Shown: positions 51,232 through 61,214, counted from the first letter of the stretch. The stretch is DNA of 64,000 bases from SHAN690 sp040221375 (GCA_040221375.1 JAVKEP010000067.1:1-64000), one strand, 5' to 3'. Program-made: numbers and translations. Notes: a model not told the origin generated them from the letters alone.

Positions 51232-51861
51232 ATGAAATATTCTGGTAGACTTACTTTGAAACTCGCGGTTATTTGTAGTGTCTTACTGGCAATGGCTTCA
51301 TGCGGGAAACCTTCGTCGACACTGTCTGGAGATGGTTTGTACAGATACCAAGCCGAAGAGTTTACGGATTTAGCTGAAGATGGAGTAGGCGGTGAGGGTA
51401 GGATTTACGTTGATAATGCACATCCATACGAAGACATTATGGGTGCGATTATGGCCGATGCCTGGAACGCGACGATCGATGGAAACGGCGTTGAAATTCA
51501 CGGGTTACAGATTTCGAACATCAAGGTCAATGAAGTGGTCTGGGAGATTGGAGGGGGAACGGCGGCAGATAGTATGATCATGTACCTCGAAGACGCTCGA
51601 TTGGTACTTGAGCATTTCGATGGCCAAGAAACGAATATTTCATTAGGGGAGATGCTGCTGGTAGACCGGCCCAATCAAATCGTTCGCTTTTTGCCCAATG
51701 AAGACGACCTGACGGAATGGATGGCTGAAAACAGGCCTGACAGGATGTATTTTGAGTACAGGCTCCGAGATGTCTTTACGCCAGAAGCGCCGCTACCAGT
51801 GAAGTATGAGATTTTATTAAGCTACAACTATACTTACGAGGAGCGCGAAGCGAAGGAGTGA
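51232..51861 (+). CDS. Lipoprotein of unknown function
   Basis: A 209-residue lipoprotein (LLAMASC, Cys 24). Mature part is beta-rich with acidic stretches (YRYQAEEFTDLAEDGVGGEG, VNEVVWEIGGGTAADSMIMY, FEYRLRDVFTPEAPLPVKYE). No domain recognised. Lies 46 bp after the radical SAM gene on the same strand, so it may share its transcript, but no functional link is evident. Confidence 0.65.
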   Translation: MKYSGRLTLKLAVICSVLLAMASCGKPSSTLSGDGLYRYQAEEFTDLAEDGVGGEGRIYVDNAHPYEDIMGAIMADAWNATIDGNGVEIHGLQISNIKVNEVVWEIGGGTAADSMIMYLEDARLVLEHFDGQETNISLGEMLLVDRPNQIVRFLPNEDDLTEWMAENRPDRMYFEYRLRDVFTPEAPLPVKYEILLSYNYTYEEREAKE

Positions 51862-51967
51862 GGTGAAATGACTTAATGCGTACATTGGACGGTGGAGAAT
51901 AAGAAATCGATGTCATCCATAGTTGAAGGCTGAAGGTCGGTTAGCAATTAATCAATGAACAAGTAAA

Positions 51968-52780
51968 ATGAAAATTACTGCAATCATCATACTGGCAATG
52001 GGATCCGTGGTCGCGACCGCCCAAACTGCTGTGAACTACGCCGACGTATTGCCAGGAGTGGTCAAGGTGAACGAATACCTGTACTATGACCAAACGGAAG
52101 TCAGCAATTCAGACTGGTTGGAATATCTTCAATGGCTAGAACAACAAACGGGAGACAAGACGTCCAATGCATATCGATCGGCATTACCGGATACCGGCGT
52201 TTGGAACATCGGTGAAGGGACTGAAGCTCCCTTGATGCGTTATTATTTGCGGCACCCTGCTTACGCGGCTTACCCCGTGGTTGGGGTCACTTGGCAACAA
52301 GCTTCAGAGTACTGCGCGTGGCGAACCGAACGGGTGATGAAGCAATTGGCATCGAGTGATCAAGCGAGTGATATGCCCTTGTACTTCGCATATCGCTTGC
52401 CCATCCAATCGGAATTTGAAACCATGTATGACAACACAGTCAAGCTACCAGATCGTGTAGGAGCGGAGGGCAAGCGCAAGCTCCGGGGATCGTACAGGTA
52501 CACCATGAAACGCGAGGTGGAGGACGAGACAAACGCCGTAGAAATAGTTTCGGACAATGCTGACATTACTGCTCCGGTTCGAGGCATTTGGCCGAACGAT
52601 TTTGGCGTCCATCACATCAGGGGGAACGTCGCCGAATGGTTGTCTGCCGCCAACACGTATGCCGGCGGATCGTGGATGGATTCTTTTGATCAGGATGTAA
52701 AGCGCGTAGCACAATCTACGGCTCCATCAGCAGCGATCGGATTTCGATGCGCTTGCGAGGTAGCTAATGAGGCGCCTTAA
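51968..52780 (+). CDS. SUMF1/FGE-fold secreted protein (GldK/GldJ-like)
   Basis: A 270-residue exported protein (MKITAIIILAMGSVVATAQ). Sulfatase-modifying-factor fold motifs in order: YYDQTEVSNSDWLEYLQWLE, VVGVTWQQASEYCAWRTERV, YRLPIQSEFETMYD, HHIRGNVAEWLSAANTYAGGSWMD, and IGFRCACE at the end. Bacteroidota use this fold in GldJ and GldK, lipoproteins of the T9SS; this one is smaller and has no lipobox. The paired FGE catalytic cysteines are not obvious, so an enzyme role is unlikely. It overlaps the convergent gene by 17 bp. Confidence 0.75.
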   Translation: MKITAIIILAMGSVVATAQTAVNYADVLPGVVKVNEYLYYDQTEVSNSDWLEYLQWLEQQTGDKTSNAYRSALPDTGVWNIGEGTEAPLMRYYLRHPAYAAYPVVGVTWQQASEYCAWRTERVMKQLASSDQASDMPLYFAYRLPIQSEFETMYDNTVKLPDRVGAEGKRKLRGSYRYTMKREVEDETNAVEIVSDNADITAPVRGIWPNDFGVHHIRGNVAEWLSAANTYAGGSWMDSFDQDVKRVAQSTAPSAAIGFRCACEVANEAP

Positions 52781-53303
52781 GCTTTTTCGTTCGTTTCAAG
52801 AACCGTCTTGCCCTCGATCGAATCGAGGCGAATTCGTAATCCGTAAGGTCTTCTAGCAATAAATTGTACTCCTGGGCCAATTCTGGATAGGAGCAAACAA
52901 TGTTCAGCCCAACCTGCATGGCATGCGCACGAACGGCCACCGGAAATTGTGCAGAGGGAATGATCTGAACGCATTTTTCAAACACTTCGCCGGCTATGGA
53001 TTCGCTCAACGAAACGAGCGAAAGAATGCGCCAGACATCGCGTTTGATTCCGTCAAACCTTGTTTCTTGCAGAAATTCCCACAACAAGTGCTGTTGTCGT
53101 TCCGGTAGGTAAGGGTAGGCGTCGTAATAATGATTGAGCGTCCATGCAAGCAACCAATTCATGGGTGACTTACTCGATCTGATTAAATCGAGGTAGACAG
53201 CAAGATCAAAGTGTTCTTTTGCCATGACACTGACCAGCCGGTCTACGGCACGCTTGCTTCTATCTACTTCTAGAGACTCTGCTATGAGTCTGGGGTCGAT
53301 CAA
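52764..53303 (-). CDS. Alpha-helical protein of unknown function
   Basis: A 179-residue soluble helical protein with no signal peptide (MIDPRLIAESLEVDRSKRAV, WLLAWTLNHYYDAY, SLVSLSESIAGEVFEKCVQI) and a basic C terminus (RSRARRFLKRTKKLK). The helix pattern resembles HEAT-type repeats but no family is recognised. It is coupled to the DUF6340-like gene by an ATGA overlap (53300-53303), and its 3' end overlaps the SUMF1-like gene by 17 bp on the opposite strand. Confidence 0.7.
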   Translation of the reverse strand: MIDPRLIAESLEVDRSKRAVDRLVSVMAKEHFDLAVYLDLIRSSKSPMNWLLAWTLNHYYDAYPYLPERQQHLLWEFLQETRFDGIKRDVWRILSLVSLSESIAGEVFEKCVQIIPSAQFPVAVRAHAMQVGLNIVCSYPELAQEYNLLLEDLTDYEFASIRSRARRFLKRTKKLKAPH

Positions 53304-54349
53304 CGTTGGTCTTTCAGGCGTTCTTCATCGTTTTTGCGGTTCCTCAAGGTCTGCACGTACGTGCGCGCTTCCCTGTCGTTGTAGAGGATGTAAGCGTCTT
53401 GAGCATATTTGAGCGCATTATCGAGGTCACCCAAAACCTCATAGGCAATCGCAACATTGTAAGTCAAGTTGCCCGCACGTTTTCTATCTGCGGTTGCCAC
53501 GCCTTCCTGCCATACTTCCAAGGCATCGCTCCAACGGTTCACATCTGCCATGCGCGCTCCGATTTGGATGGCTGGCGCTTTCTTATGCCTGCGATAGAAC
53601 GGGCGATGGACCCGAACCGGCATCGGTGCTATGCGGCTGGCGTACATCTCTCCAATATCTGCGCTGAGGTTTGAACTTGCGTCGCCTTTTCCTATCAATT
53701 TAGCGATTGCTTCTGCGCGCGAACCCGCTGCAGACTCCCAAGTATTCGTTCGCTTATAGAATTGTTCATCGATGATGGTTTTGTTCGCGAAATCGTAGAA
53801 GCGGATGCCCATGGTTAAGTTGGCTACGCCCTTTGCATACCATTCGTCCACTTCAATTTCTCGTTTGTTGTCTCCTTCTCCTACGGTCTTTTTGGTAACC
53901 CGTTTGCCATTGGTTACAATGAAATCCGTATCGAAAATCTCGATCGCCAGAATGCCCTGAGCTTTGTACTTTCTACAGAGGTTTTCGATTTGTGACCATT
54001 CCAATTGCGCTGGAAACGCGCTTGTAAGGCTATTGCCTGGTAAGCGTTCTGAAGCGATGGTCGCCGTGAATCTCGGCGTGCTTTGGATGGTGGAGTTGAG
54101 CCTGCTCAGCGCACGCTGCACGGCAGCTTTGTCTTCCTCGGGTAGTTCACCGGTTAAGATGCCTTCCAAAATTCCTAATTTTTTGTTTTCGTCCAAAAGG
54201 CTGCGGTCGAGCAGCAGAATATTCTGAACATTCGAGGGTACGGTAATCTCAGCGGGGCGCATGGCGTTCATGCTCACTCGGCCCTTTTTTGTGCAGGCTG
54301 AAATCGTCAATCCAACGATCGCCAACCCTAGGAGTAGCGCTTTCTTCAT
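53300..54349 (-). CDS. DUF6340-like lipoprotein
   Basis: About 349 residues, lipoprotein signal (MKKALLLGLAIVGLTISAC, Cys 19). Core segments: VQNILLLDRSLLDENKKLGI, GVANLTMGIRFYDFANKTII, EQFYKRTNTWESAAGSRAEA. The C-terminal 90 residues contain TPR-like helices (YNVAIAYEVLGDLDNALKYA). This is the Bacteroidota DUF6340 pattern by resemblance; function unknown. Start 54349 used, as the upstream frame has no lipoprotein signal before it. First gene of a coupled pair with the helical protein. Confidence 0.72.
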   Translation of the reverse strand: MKKALLLGLAIVGLTISACTKKGRVSMNAMRPAEITVPSNVQNILLLDRSLLDENKKLGILEGILTGELPEEDKAAVQRALSRLNSTIQSTPRFTATIASERLPGNSLTSAFPAQLEWSQIENLCRKYKAQGILAIEIFDTDFIVTNGKRVTKKTVGEGDNKREIEVDEWYAKGVANLTMGIRFYDFANKTIIDEQFYKRTNTWESAAGSRAEAIAKLIGKGDASSNLSADIGEMYASRIAPMPVRVHRPFYRRHKKAPAIQIGARMADVNRWSDALEVWQEGVATADRKRAGNLTYNVAIAYEVLGDLDNALKYAQDAYILYNDREARTYVQTLRNRKNDEERLKDQR

Positions 54350-54443
54350 AAATCGAATTTGATGGTCGAATGCAAACTTAAGACCAGAAGTGAATAAAGT
54401 AGATAAAGCGTACTTTCCACTTTCGAATCCTATTCTAAATTTC

Positions 54444-55817
54444 ATGATTTATCGGATACTAAAACCCCTCGTTACCGTTTCGTTGCAAGCCTATTTCAAG
54501 CGAATTAGTGTACAAGGGCGAAGGAATTTGGATCACAAGCATTTGCTATTGGTTTCTAATCATCCCAGCGCCATGTTTGATCCTTTGCTTGTCGCAGTAA
54601 CGTCGAAAAAGCAACTGCACTTCATCGCAGGAGTAGAATGGTTTGGCAGCGGATTGAAGAAGTGGTTGTTTACCGAACACTTCAACATGATTCCAGTCTA
54701 TAGGCCGTGGTTGAAAACGGGAGAAAATCAGGATAATTCCGATATGTTTCGGGCGTGTTACGACAGTTTGGCGGCGGGCCATAGCATTATCATCTATCCG
54801 GAAGCCGAGAGCATAACGGTTCCATGGATCAGGGAGTTAAAAACAGGGGCGGCACGCATTAAGATGGGGGCTGATGTCCATTTCCAAGAACAGGGCATAG
54901 AGGAGGACGTGAAGGTCGTGCCCATTGGATTGAATTATTCAAACCCACACCGCTTTCAGAGTGGTTTGCTGATCAACGTAGGTGAGCCCATTGATTTTTC
55001 AGGCATCGATCGGTCGGGCGACCCCAAAGAAGTGGCCAGAGCGATGACAGATCGGATCAAGTCAGGAATGCAAGACCAAGTATTGCACATAGAAGAGGAG
55101 GGGCAATATCCTTTGATCAAGGCCACGATGAAACTGTTAACGGATGCAGTCATGGCGGAGCTCGGATTAGAAAAGGAGGATCACTCCTTGGCATTCGCGG
55201 TGAAAAAAGAGATCATAAGAAGGGTAGAGCAGCTCAAGAAAGAGGACCCGACATCGATTGCGAGCTTGGAAGAGCGAATCATGGCATACGTGGATCGCTT
55301 CGAGGCCTTGGGCTTTAGAAGGTTCAATCCATTTGATGCCAAGGGCCATGTGAAATTGCTCTTGGTGGTTGGGGCGGTTATTGGAGCGCCTTTTTTCGCC
55401 TTGAGTATGGTCATCAATGGACTGCCCTTTATCGCCGCACGTGCCGCGTTCATGAAACTGCTCTTGTCGAAGGTGACAAAGGCACACAAGCAGGGAGAAA
55501 TCAATCCGGCGTTTGCGGGGAGTTTGGCGTTTTCCACAGGACTCGTGATTTTCCTGCTCTGGTACATTGGTTTGGCCATCCTTTCTTCTTGGGTTATGCC
55601 GTGGTGGCTTGGCTGGCCTGTGAGTTGGGTGATCGGCTACCAATCCGGCCGCTTTGCGTTGATTTATGTCAAGTGGCTTGGACGCCTGCGTCGGTTGAAG
55701 CAATGGAAGGCATTTCAAGGAGAGAACCGAGATGAAGCGGACGCACTGCTTCAAGAAAGGTCGGAGCTGTTGAAGCTGTTGATGCGGATTTACAAAGGGC
55801 AGGAAAAAGTATCATAA
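54444..55817 (+). CDS. Phospholipid acyltransferase (PlsC/LPLAT family) with C-terminal membrane part
   Basis: About 457 residues. The acyltransferase motif block is in the first 250 residues: LLLVSNHPSAMFDPLLVA (H-x5-D), IIIYPEAESITVPW (FPEG-like) and VVPIGLNYSNPHRF. Residues 310-420 hold two to three hydrophobic segments (LLLVVGAVIGAPFFALSM, LVIFLLWYIGLAILSSW). It transfers an acyl chain to a glycerol-phosphate or lyso-phospholipid in the inner membrane. Start 54444 (MIYRILKPLVTVS) follows the usual family beginning; divergent from the DUF6340-like gene. Confidence 0.82.
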   Translation: MIYRILKPLVTVSLQAYFKRISVQGRRNLDHKHLLLVSNHPSAMFDPLLVAVTSKKQLHFIAGVEWFGSGLKKWLFTEHFNMIPVYRPWLKTGENQDNSDMFRACYDSLAAGHSIIIYPEAESITVPWIRELKTGAARIKMGADVHFQEQGIEEDVKVVPIGLNYSNPHRFQSGLLINVGEPIDFSGIDRSGDPKEVARAMTDRIKSGMQDQVLHIEEEGQYPLIKATMKLLTDAVMAELGLEKEDHSLAFAVKKEIIRRVEQLKKEDPTSIASLEERIMAYVDRFEALGFRRFNPFDAKGHVKLLLVVGAVIGAPFFALSMVINGLPFIAARAAFMKLLLSKVTKAHKQGEINPAFAGSLAFSTGLVIFLLWYIGLAILSSWVMPWWLGWPVSWVIGYQSGRFALIYVKWLGRLRRLKQWKAFQGENRDEADALLQERSELLKLLMRIYKGQEKVS

Positions 55818-55903
55818 CCCCCGATCAAGAACCTCATAGGGACCTGTTGACAACTCGTGAGTCGGTCTTTTGCGAAGGAGCGATTAGTTAGGATTTTTGT
55901 CTC

Positions 55904-57358
55904 ATGTCACCAGCCCTTGCCATTGGCATCATTGCGGCCTACTTTCTCGCATTGATCATCATTTCTTTTCTTACGGGAAAAGATGATTCGAACGCCGCTT
56001 TTTTTGTAGGTAAAAAAGAATCGCCGTGGTACGTGGTAGCCTTTGGAATGATCGGCGCTTCGTTGAGTGGGGTGACCTTCATTAGCGTTCCGGGATGGGT
56101 AGCTACCAGCCAGTTTAGCTACATGCAAATGGTACTCGGCTACCTTGCTGGCTACGCAGTAGTGGCAACGGTCTTGCTCCCGCTTTACTACCGATTGAAT
56201 CTAACGTCCATTTACGGCTACCTAGAGCAGCGATTTGGTTTTTGGAGTTATAAAACGGGTGCGTTTTATTTCTTGCTCAGCAGGGTAATCGGCGCGTCGT
56301 TTCGCTTGTACTTGGTTGCGATTGCCTTGCACATCGCGGTGTTTGAACCTTTGGACTTGCCTTTCTGGGCGGCGGTACTGGTAGCCGTTCTGTTGATTTG
56401 GGTGTACACCTTCAGAAGCGGAATCAAAACCATTATTTGGACGGACACGCTGCAAACGGCTTCCATGTTGCTCGCCGTTATCGTCACCATTTTCGTGATT
56501 AAGGACGCCATGGGGTGGGGCATGGTGGAAATGGTCAGTGCGATCGGTGATTCAGGTTACTCCCGTTGGTTCTTCTTTGATGACGTGAACGATAACAAGT
56601 TTTTTTTCAAGCAATTTTTGGCAGGGATGTTCATCACCATCAGCATGACAGGACTTGATCAAGATATGATGCAAAAGAATTTGAGCTGCAAAAGCTTGAA
56701 AGATGCTCAAAAGAACATGTTGTGGTTCAGCGTGGTATTGGTAGGAGCCAATGTCTTATTTCTCTCACTGGGCGCTTTGCTCTACTTGAAAGCAGGTGAA
56801 ATTGGATTTGACCCCGCCGTTGGTGGGGATCAATTGTATCCTGCGCTGGCGTTGAGTGGTGAGTTGGGTGCAACGGCGGGTATCTTGTTCATCATCGGCT
56901 TGGTGGCCGCGGCTTATTCCAGCGCAGATAGCGCGCTAACTGCCTTGACTACCTCGTTTTGTGTAGATTTTTTAGGGATGGAGAGCAAGCCCAGAGACAC
57001 AGACAAGCGTACACGAAAAGTGGTCCATATCGGATTCACCATGGTGTTGTTCATTGTCATCATCGTTTTTGAGTCGATGAACGATGACAGTGTGATTGCG
57101 GAGTTGTTTAAAGTCGCGGGTTTCACGTACGGTCCGTTGCTGGGGCTTTACGGATTCGGGCTTTTCACGAAACGCCGCGTGTTGGACCGAGCAGTTCCCT
57201 TCATTGCCATTGCCGCTCCGATTGTATGCTATTTCATACAACGCTTCAGTGAAGCTTGGTTCGATGGTTATAAGATTGGCTTTGAGCTGTTGTTGATCAA
57301 TGGTGCGCTTACCGCTTTCGGCCTTTGGGCATTCTCTTCCCGCAATAACGCTCCCTAG
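55904..57358 (+). CDS. Sodium:solute symporter (SSS family), second copy
   Basis: A 484-residue membrane protein with 12-13 hydrophobic segments: GKKESPWYVVAFGMIGASLS, FISVPGWVATSQFSYMQMVL, SRVIGASFRLYLVAIAL, TGLDQDMMQKNLSCKS, VAAAYSSADSALTALTTSF. These are SSS core motifs. It differs from the 20-kb symporter in lacking the long central insert and small upstream membrane gene. Substrate unknown. Its last 50 bp overlap the convergent TPR gene. Confidence 0.88.
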   Translation: MSPALAIGIIAAYFLALIIISFLTGKDDSNAAFFVGKKESPWYVVAFGMIGASLSGVTFISVPGWVATSQFSYMQMVLGYLAGYAVVATVLLPLYYRLNLTSIYGYLEQRFGFWSYKTGAFYFLLSRVIGASFRLYLVAIALHIAVFEPLDLPFWAAVLVAVLLIWVYTFRSGIKTIIWTDTLQTASMLLAVIVTIFVIKDAMGWGMVEMVSAIGDSGYSRWFFFDDVNDNKFFFKQFLAGMFITISMTGLDQDMMQKNLSCKSLKDAQKNMLWFSVVLVGANVLFLSLGALLYLKAGEIGFDPAVGGDQLYPALALSGELGATAGILFIIGLVAAAYSSADSALTALTTSFCVDFLGMESKPRDTDKRTRKVVHIGFTMVLFIVIIVFESMNDDSVIAELFKVAGFTYGPLLGLYGFGLFTKRRVLDRAVPFIAIAAPIVCYFIQRFSEAWFDGYKIGFELLLINGALTAFGLWAFSSRNNAP

Positions 57359-58169
57359 AAGATTCGGCTTGTAGGTGACCTAGCCCCATCGCTTTTTTCC
57401 AGTATTCACATGCAAGCTCGAATTCGTCGAGGTTGTAGTAGTTCACAGCAATGTTGTAAAGCGCCGCAGGGTATTGAGGCGCTACTTCTCCAATGGTTCG
57501 CAACAACACGTTGCTCTCAATGTGCTTTCCAGCGCGCAACAAGGCAAGTCCCCGCGCCAGCTGAATATCCATGTCGCTTGGATCGAGCGCGGAAGCGGCC
57601 TCAAAGAGACTATCGGCATCGGAGTAGTTGGAGGCGTAATAAGCACAAAGACCAGCGTTGTAGATCGCAGAAACTTCCATCGGTCGTAATGCGATGGAGC
57701 GATTGAAGGCGTTGATCGCTACCTGGTAGTTTTGCAGCCACATGTGTGATTGTGCCAAGTAAAACCATGCGTCCGGGTCTTCTTTTTTATTCGTGTAAAC
57801 GCTGAGGTAGGCGATTGCGCCGTTGTAATCGCCTTGTTTGAAGCGGATGATGCCTTTTAGAAGATCGGCTTCGCCACAAACCTTGTTGATGCTGCAAAAT
57901 GTATTTAAATCCACCATCGCTGGTTCCAAGTCGCCTCGATTCAGCTTGAGGTGGGCGCGTTTCAGGTAAAGATCCGATTGACCGGGGCGCTTTTCTATGT
58001 AGCGGTTCAGCTTTTTAAGCGCCTTGGAGGTGTCCTTCTTGATCAAAAGCTTGTCCACTTTCTGAACTTCCTTGCCCTGGGCAAAGAGGGCGCTCGTAGG
58101 TAGCATCACCAAACAGATCAGGATGAAAAAATTCTTCACGAGCGCGATATTGCACAAAAAAATCCTCAC
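57309..58169 (-). CDS. Secreted TPR-repeat protein
   Basis: A 286-residue protein with a signal peptide (NFFILICLVMLPTSALFAQ) and about six TPR units (LYLKRAHLKLNRGDLEPAMV, AIAYLSVYTNKKEDPDAWFY, SAIYNAGLCAYYASNYSDAD, ALYNIAVNYYNLDEFELACE). A scaffold for protein contacts in the envelope. The start overlaps the stop of the NfeD-type gene upstream on the same strand (ATGA, 58166-58169). Its 3' end overlaps the sodium symporter by 50 bp on the opposite strand. Confidence 0.75.
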   Translation of the reverse strand: MRIFLCNIALVKNFFILICLVMLPTSALFAQGKEVQKVDKLLIKKDTSKALKKLNRYIEKRPGQSDLYLKRAHLKLNRGDLEPAMVDLNTFCSINKVCGEADLLKGIIRFKQGDYNGAIAYLSVYTNKKEDPDAWFYLAQSHMWLQNYQVAINAFNRSIALRPMEVSAIYNAGLCAYYASNYSDADSLFEAASALDPSDMDIQLARGLALLRAGKHIESNVLLRTIGEVAPQYPAALYNIAVNYYNLDEFELACEYWKKAMGLGHLQAESSRERYCGKRMPKGRKR

Positions 58170-59500
58170 GATAAAGCCCGGACCTTCAATTGTGCTGTTG
58201 AGTAGGAAGTGACACGCACGCGTTGGCCTTTTTCTATATACCCGGCTTCGCAGGCGGCATCGTACAACTGGCCGTCGATTTCAACCTTTCCGCTGGGCAT
58301 CATGTCAGTGTATGCAATGCCTTCGCTTCCGATCAATGCGAACTCTTTAGTTGATGTGCCAATGTATCCGTCTGCTTTGTCTTGGGAAGTTTTGAGTATG
58401 AGGTGAGCGAAGGCATTCGTCTGAAAAAGTCGAACAGCGAGCAAGATCGAACCGACGACAGAAACCGTAGATGAGATGGTCGCTATCAGGAAAGATCGAA
58501 CCAGAACAGAACCGTCCACAGGAGAAAAATCAAAGCCAATGTTTCCCACCATCGCCAAGGCCAATGCGGTGATGGCTAGGGAAATGCCCGCGATTCCCGC
58601 CACACCGAAGCCGGGAATGACAAACAGTTCTAAGGCGATCAATATCAAACCAGCGATGAAAATCAGAATCTCCCAATTCTCAGCCAACCCCTCGAGGTAT
58701 AGTGGAGCGAAGTAAAGCACTGCAGCGGTCAAGGCAGCCACTATTGGAAAACCGAGCCCGGGAGACTGAAGTTCAAAGTATATTCCGCCGAAGATGACCA
58801 AGATCAACAGACCACTGATGGCCGGGTTGATAAGCCATCCGATGATCCTGTCAGTGAGTGAAAGTTGCTGTTTGACCACCGTGTAGTCTTCAATCCCTGA
58901 GTAGGCTAGCGCTTCCCTCATGGTCGAAAACTCTCCGTCACAAAACCCCAATGCGATCGCTTCAGTCACCGTCAGGGTCACGACTTTTCCTTTTTCTGAG
59001 ACGCCTTCCACTTCCTTGTCTGGATCAACCATGGCCTCGGCGATGTCTGGGTTTCGGCCTTTCTCTTCCGCGGTAGCGCGCATCTTCTTGCGCATATAGC
59101 TCTGGTATTTGTCCGGTACTTGTTCGCCGGTTTGATTGACAACGGTTGCAGCTCCAATCGTCGAGCCGGGCTTCATAAAAATGCTGTCGCATGCCAACGA
59201 GATCAACGCTCCAGCAGAAGCAGCGTTATTATCGATCAATACCATGACCGGGATTTCTGATTGTAAAATCTTGGTCCGAATGGAATCCGCCGCGTCCACC
59301 GCGCCGCCATAGGTGTTCATATGAATAAAGATCAGATCTACATTCAAGGCGTGTGCTTCTTCAATGGCTAGCTTAGTGGTCCTCCATACCGGTGCAGCGA
59401 TTTCCTCCTTGATGTCGAACTGATAAATGCGCGTCGGCTCTTGGCCTGACATCCCGTAGCTAAATCCGATGAGCAACAAGAGCGTAGTAATCCATCTCAT
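58166..59500 (-). CDS. Membrane serine protease of the ClpP/NfeD class
   Basis: About 444 residues: signal/anchor (MRWITTLLLLIGFSYGMSGQ), a ClpP-like protease domain (residues 20-210; LIFIHMNTYGGAVDAADSIR, LIDNNAASAGALISLACDS with the catalytic Ser in ASAGAL), four to five membrane segments (225-350) and a C-terminal OB-fold NfeD domain (SEGIAYTDMMPSGKVEIDGQ, KGQRVRVTSYS). Such proteases work at the membrane with stomatin-like partners; none is seen here, but the coupled TPR protein may serve as a contact. Confidence 0.88.
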   Translation of the reverse strand: MRWITTLLLLIGFSYGMSGQEPTRIYQFDIKEEIAAPVWRTTKLAIEEAHALNVDLIFIHMNTYGGAVDAADSIRTKILQSEIPVMVLIDNNAASAGALISLACDSIFMKPGSTIGAATVVNQTGEQVPDKYQSYMRKKMRATAEEKGRNPDIAEAMVDPDKEVEGVSEKGKVVTLTVTEAIALGFCDGEFSTMREALAYSGIEDYTVVKQQLSLTDRIIGWLINPAISGLLILVIFGGIYFELQSPGLGFPIVAALTAAVLYFAPLYLEGLAENWEILIFIAGLILIALELFVIPGFGVAGIAGISLAITALALAMVGNIGFDFSPVDGSVLVRSFLIATISSTVSVVGSILLAVRLFQTNAFAHLILKTSQDKADGYIGTSTKEFALIGSEGIAYTDMMPSGKVEIDGQLYDAACEAGYIEKGQRVRVTSYSTAQLKVRALS

Positions 59501-59557
59501 GCGGTTAAAAGTAAGTAGCGGCATCGGGATAGAACGCGATAGGCTAAAAAAAACGCT

Positions 59558-61153
59558 TCATCGAATTATTAAAGTACAACTAGCACTGTAGATGTCTTCC
59601 AACGTCAAAGTGACTCCGTAGATTCCTGCGGGCAGTTGACCTGCACGTAGGAAATCAAAGTCGTTTACGCCTTTTTTCATGTCCCGGATTTCAAAGTGCT
59701 CTACATAGCGTCCTGCTTGATCCGTAATAGTCACAAAGGCATTTCCGTTGGTAGGCGCATTTACCATAAGTCGAACCTCGCCATCGGATGGGTTCGGATA
59801 CACCTCGGCTGTGAAGTGGTGTTTTCCTATCAGTGGGATGGAGGTAGACTCCTCGGCCTTACTTAACCATACTTCGTACATAACTGAGGTTGCTTCGGTT
59901 GCAGCGGTATTGTTTTCGGTGAATGGATTCAGCGCGCTACTTGAGATTCCACCGTAGATGTGGCCTAGCATTAGTGAGTCATCAAGTGATTCACCAAGCA
60001 TGATGACCTCTCCTTCTATCATGTCGAGACCAGGGTTTGGGATGAATTCGGCGCTAGCCCCCTCGAGTGAAGGCATCCTGTTTGGAAGGGCATACTCTGT
60101 CAGCTCATCATTCGATGAACGAGTTAGCCGCGAAATGGTTCTAACAAAGGGCACGTCGTCGTCTTGAACGAGAGCATCGTTTTCATAATAATACCGAGCC
60201 ATGCCCCCGAAAAATAAGGTGTGACAGCTTTGATTGATGGTATCGTACAACGTTGCATGCGCTGAATGATAGTTGCTCAAGTACTGATTGAATGAGGTCC
60301 GAGGGGTGTAACCGTCAGCGCGTACCTCAACGGGATATAAATAAGGAAGATCAACATTGACTTGGAATACTCCTGACGAGATCATGTAGCCGAAGCTCTC
60401 ATCTCCGAATATTTGGGCGATCAAATTGTAATCGCGTCTATGTAAATGAGCCGCATCAACCGATTCAGAATACCCAGAGATCGAAGGGGATGATCCAGAG
60501 TTGTCAATATCAAAGGAACGTATGGCATCAGAGTAAGTCTGTTCGTAGGTATTGTGTCCCATCGGATTGTACCGACCATCAAAACGGTGACCTCCTATCA
60601 GCAAGGCTTTGCCCTCGATGAACGTAAGTTGCCCTCCTGTTATCGCAAAACGCTGATCGTACATTGATTTGACATGCGTTGAAATGTCTTCGCCATTTAT
60701 GATTGTCTCGATGAGAGCAGAAACTGTGATGGTCGTGAGTCGAGGAAGAGTAATGTGGTCGGCCGCGGATGGGCTATAGGCATAGCCTCCAATCATGTAG
60801 AGTGTGTCGGCCTTTTGTTTAAAGCACATATTGGTAGAGCCAAGCTGCTCTTGGATTCCCGAAGGCAAGCTTGCTGAACTCGCGGTCCATGTTTCACCTG
60901 AGGTAGGGTCAATTACGCGTAAATTCATGTTTTGCCACGAGTCAGGAAAAGCATTGAATGGTTGACGAGCATGAAGTCCGTCCAATCTTCCACCAATAAC
61001 AAGCCATTTACCGTTGTTCTGCGCAATTGCATAGGAATGAATACCAGGCGCTTCGTGATCGATGGCTCTTAATGAAAGATCGTACTTAAATTCTTGTCCT
61101 TTTGTATTGGCTGCTATGAGTGCCAAAAACAAAATAAGGGTGGCTAGTTTCAT
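59558..61153 (-). CDS. T9SS-secreted kelch-like protein
   Basis: A 531-residue protein with a signal (MKLATLILFLALIAANTKG) and a T9SS type A sorting domain in the last 75 residues (AEVYPNPSDGEVRLMVN, LPAGIYGVTLTLEDIYSAS). The body repeats short glycine-rich strands (WLVIGGRLDGL, LYMIGGYAYSP, ALLIGGHRFDGR, TLFFGGMARYYYE), the pattern of kelch blades. Exported across the outer membrane, probably surface-linked. Binding target unknown. Confidence 0.82.
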   Translation of the reverse strand: MKLATLILFLALIAANTKGQEFKYDLSLRAIDHEAPGIHSYAIAQNNGKWLVIGGRLDGLHARQPFNAFPDSWQNMNLRVIDPTSGETWTASSASLPSGIQEQLGSTNMCFKQKADTLYMIGGYAYSPSAADHITLPRLTTITVSALIETIINGEDISTHVKSMYDQRFAITGGQLTFIEGKALLIGGHRFDGRYNPMGHNTYEQTYSDAIRSFDIDNSGSSPSISGYSESVDAAHLHRRDYNLIAQIFGDESFGYMISSGVFQVNVDLPYLYPVEVRADGYTPRTSFNQYLSNYHSAHATLYDTINQSCHTLFFGGMARYYYENDALVQDDDVPFVRTISRLTRSSNDELTEYALPNRMPSLEGASAEFIPNPGLDMIEGEVIMLGESLDDSLMLGHIYGGISSSALNPFTENNTAATEATSVMYEVWLSKAEESTSIPLIGKHHFTAEVYPNPSDGEVRLMVNAPTNGNAFVTITDQAGRYVEHFEIRDMKKGVNDFDFLRAGQLPAGIYGVTLTLEDIYSASCTLIIR

Positions 61154-61214
61154 TTGCTAAAGCTAAGACCACCTCATTCTCTTGAGCGTGATAAAAGTCA
61201 CGATGCTGAAATAT

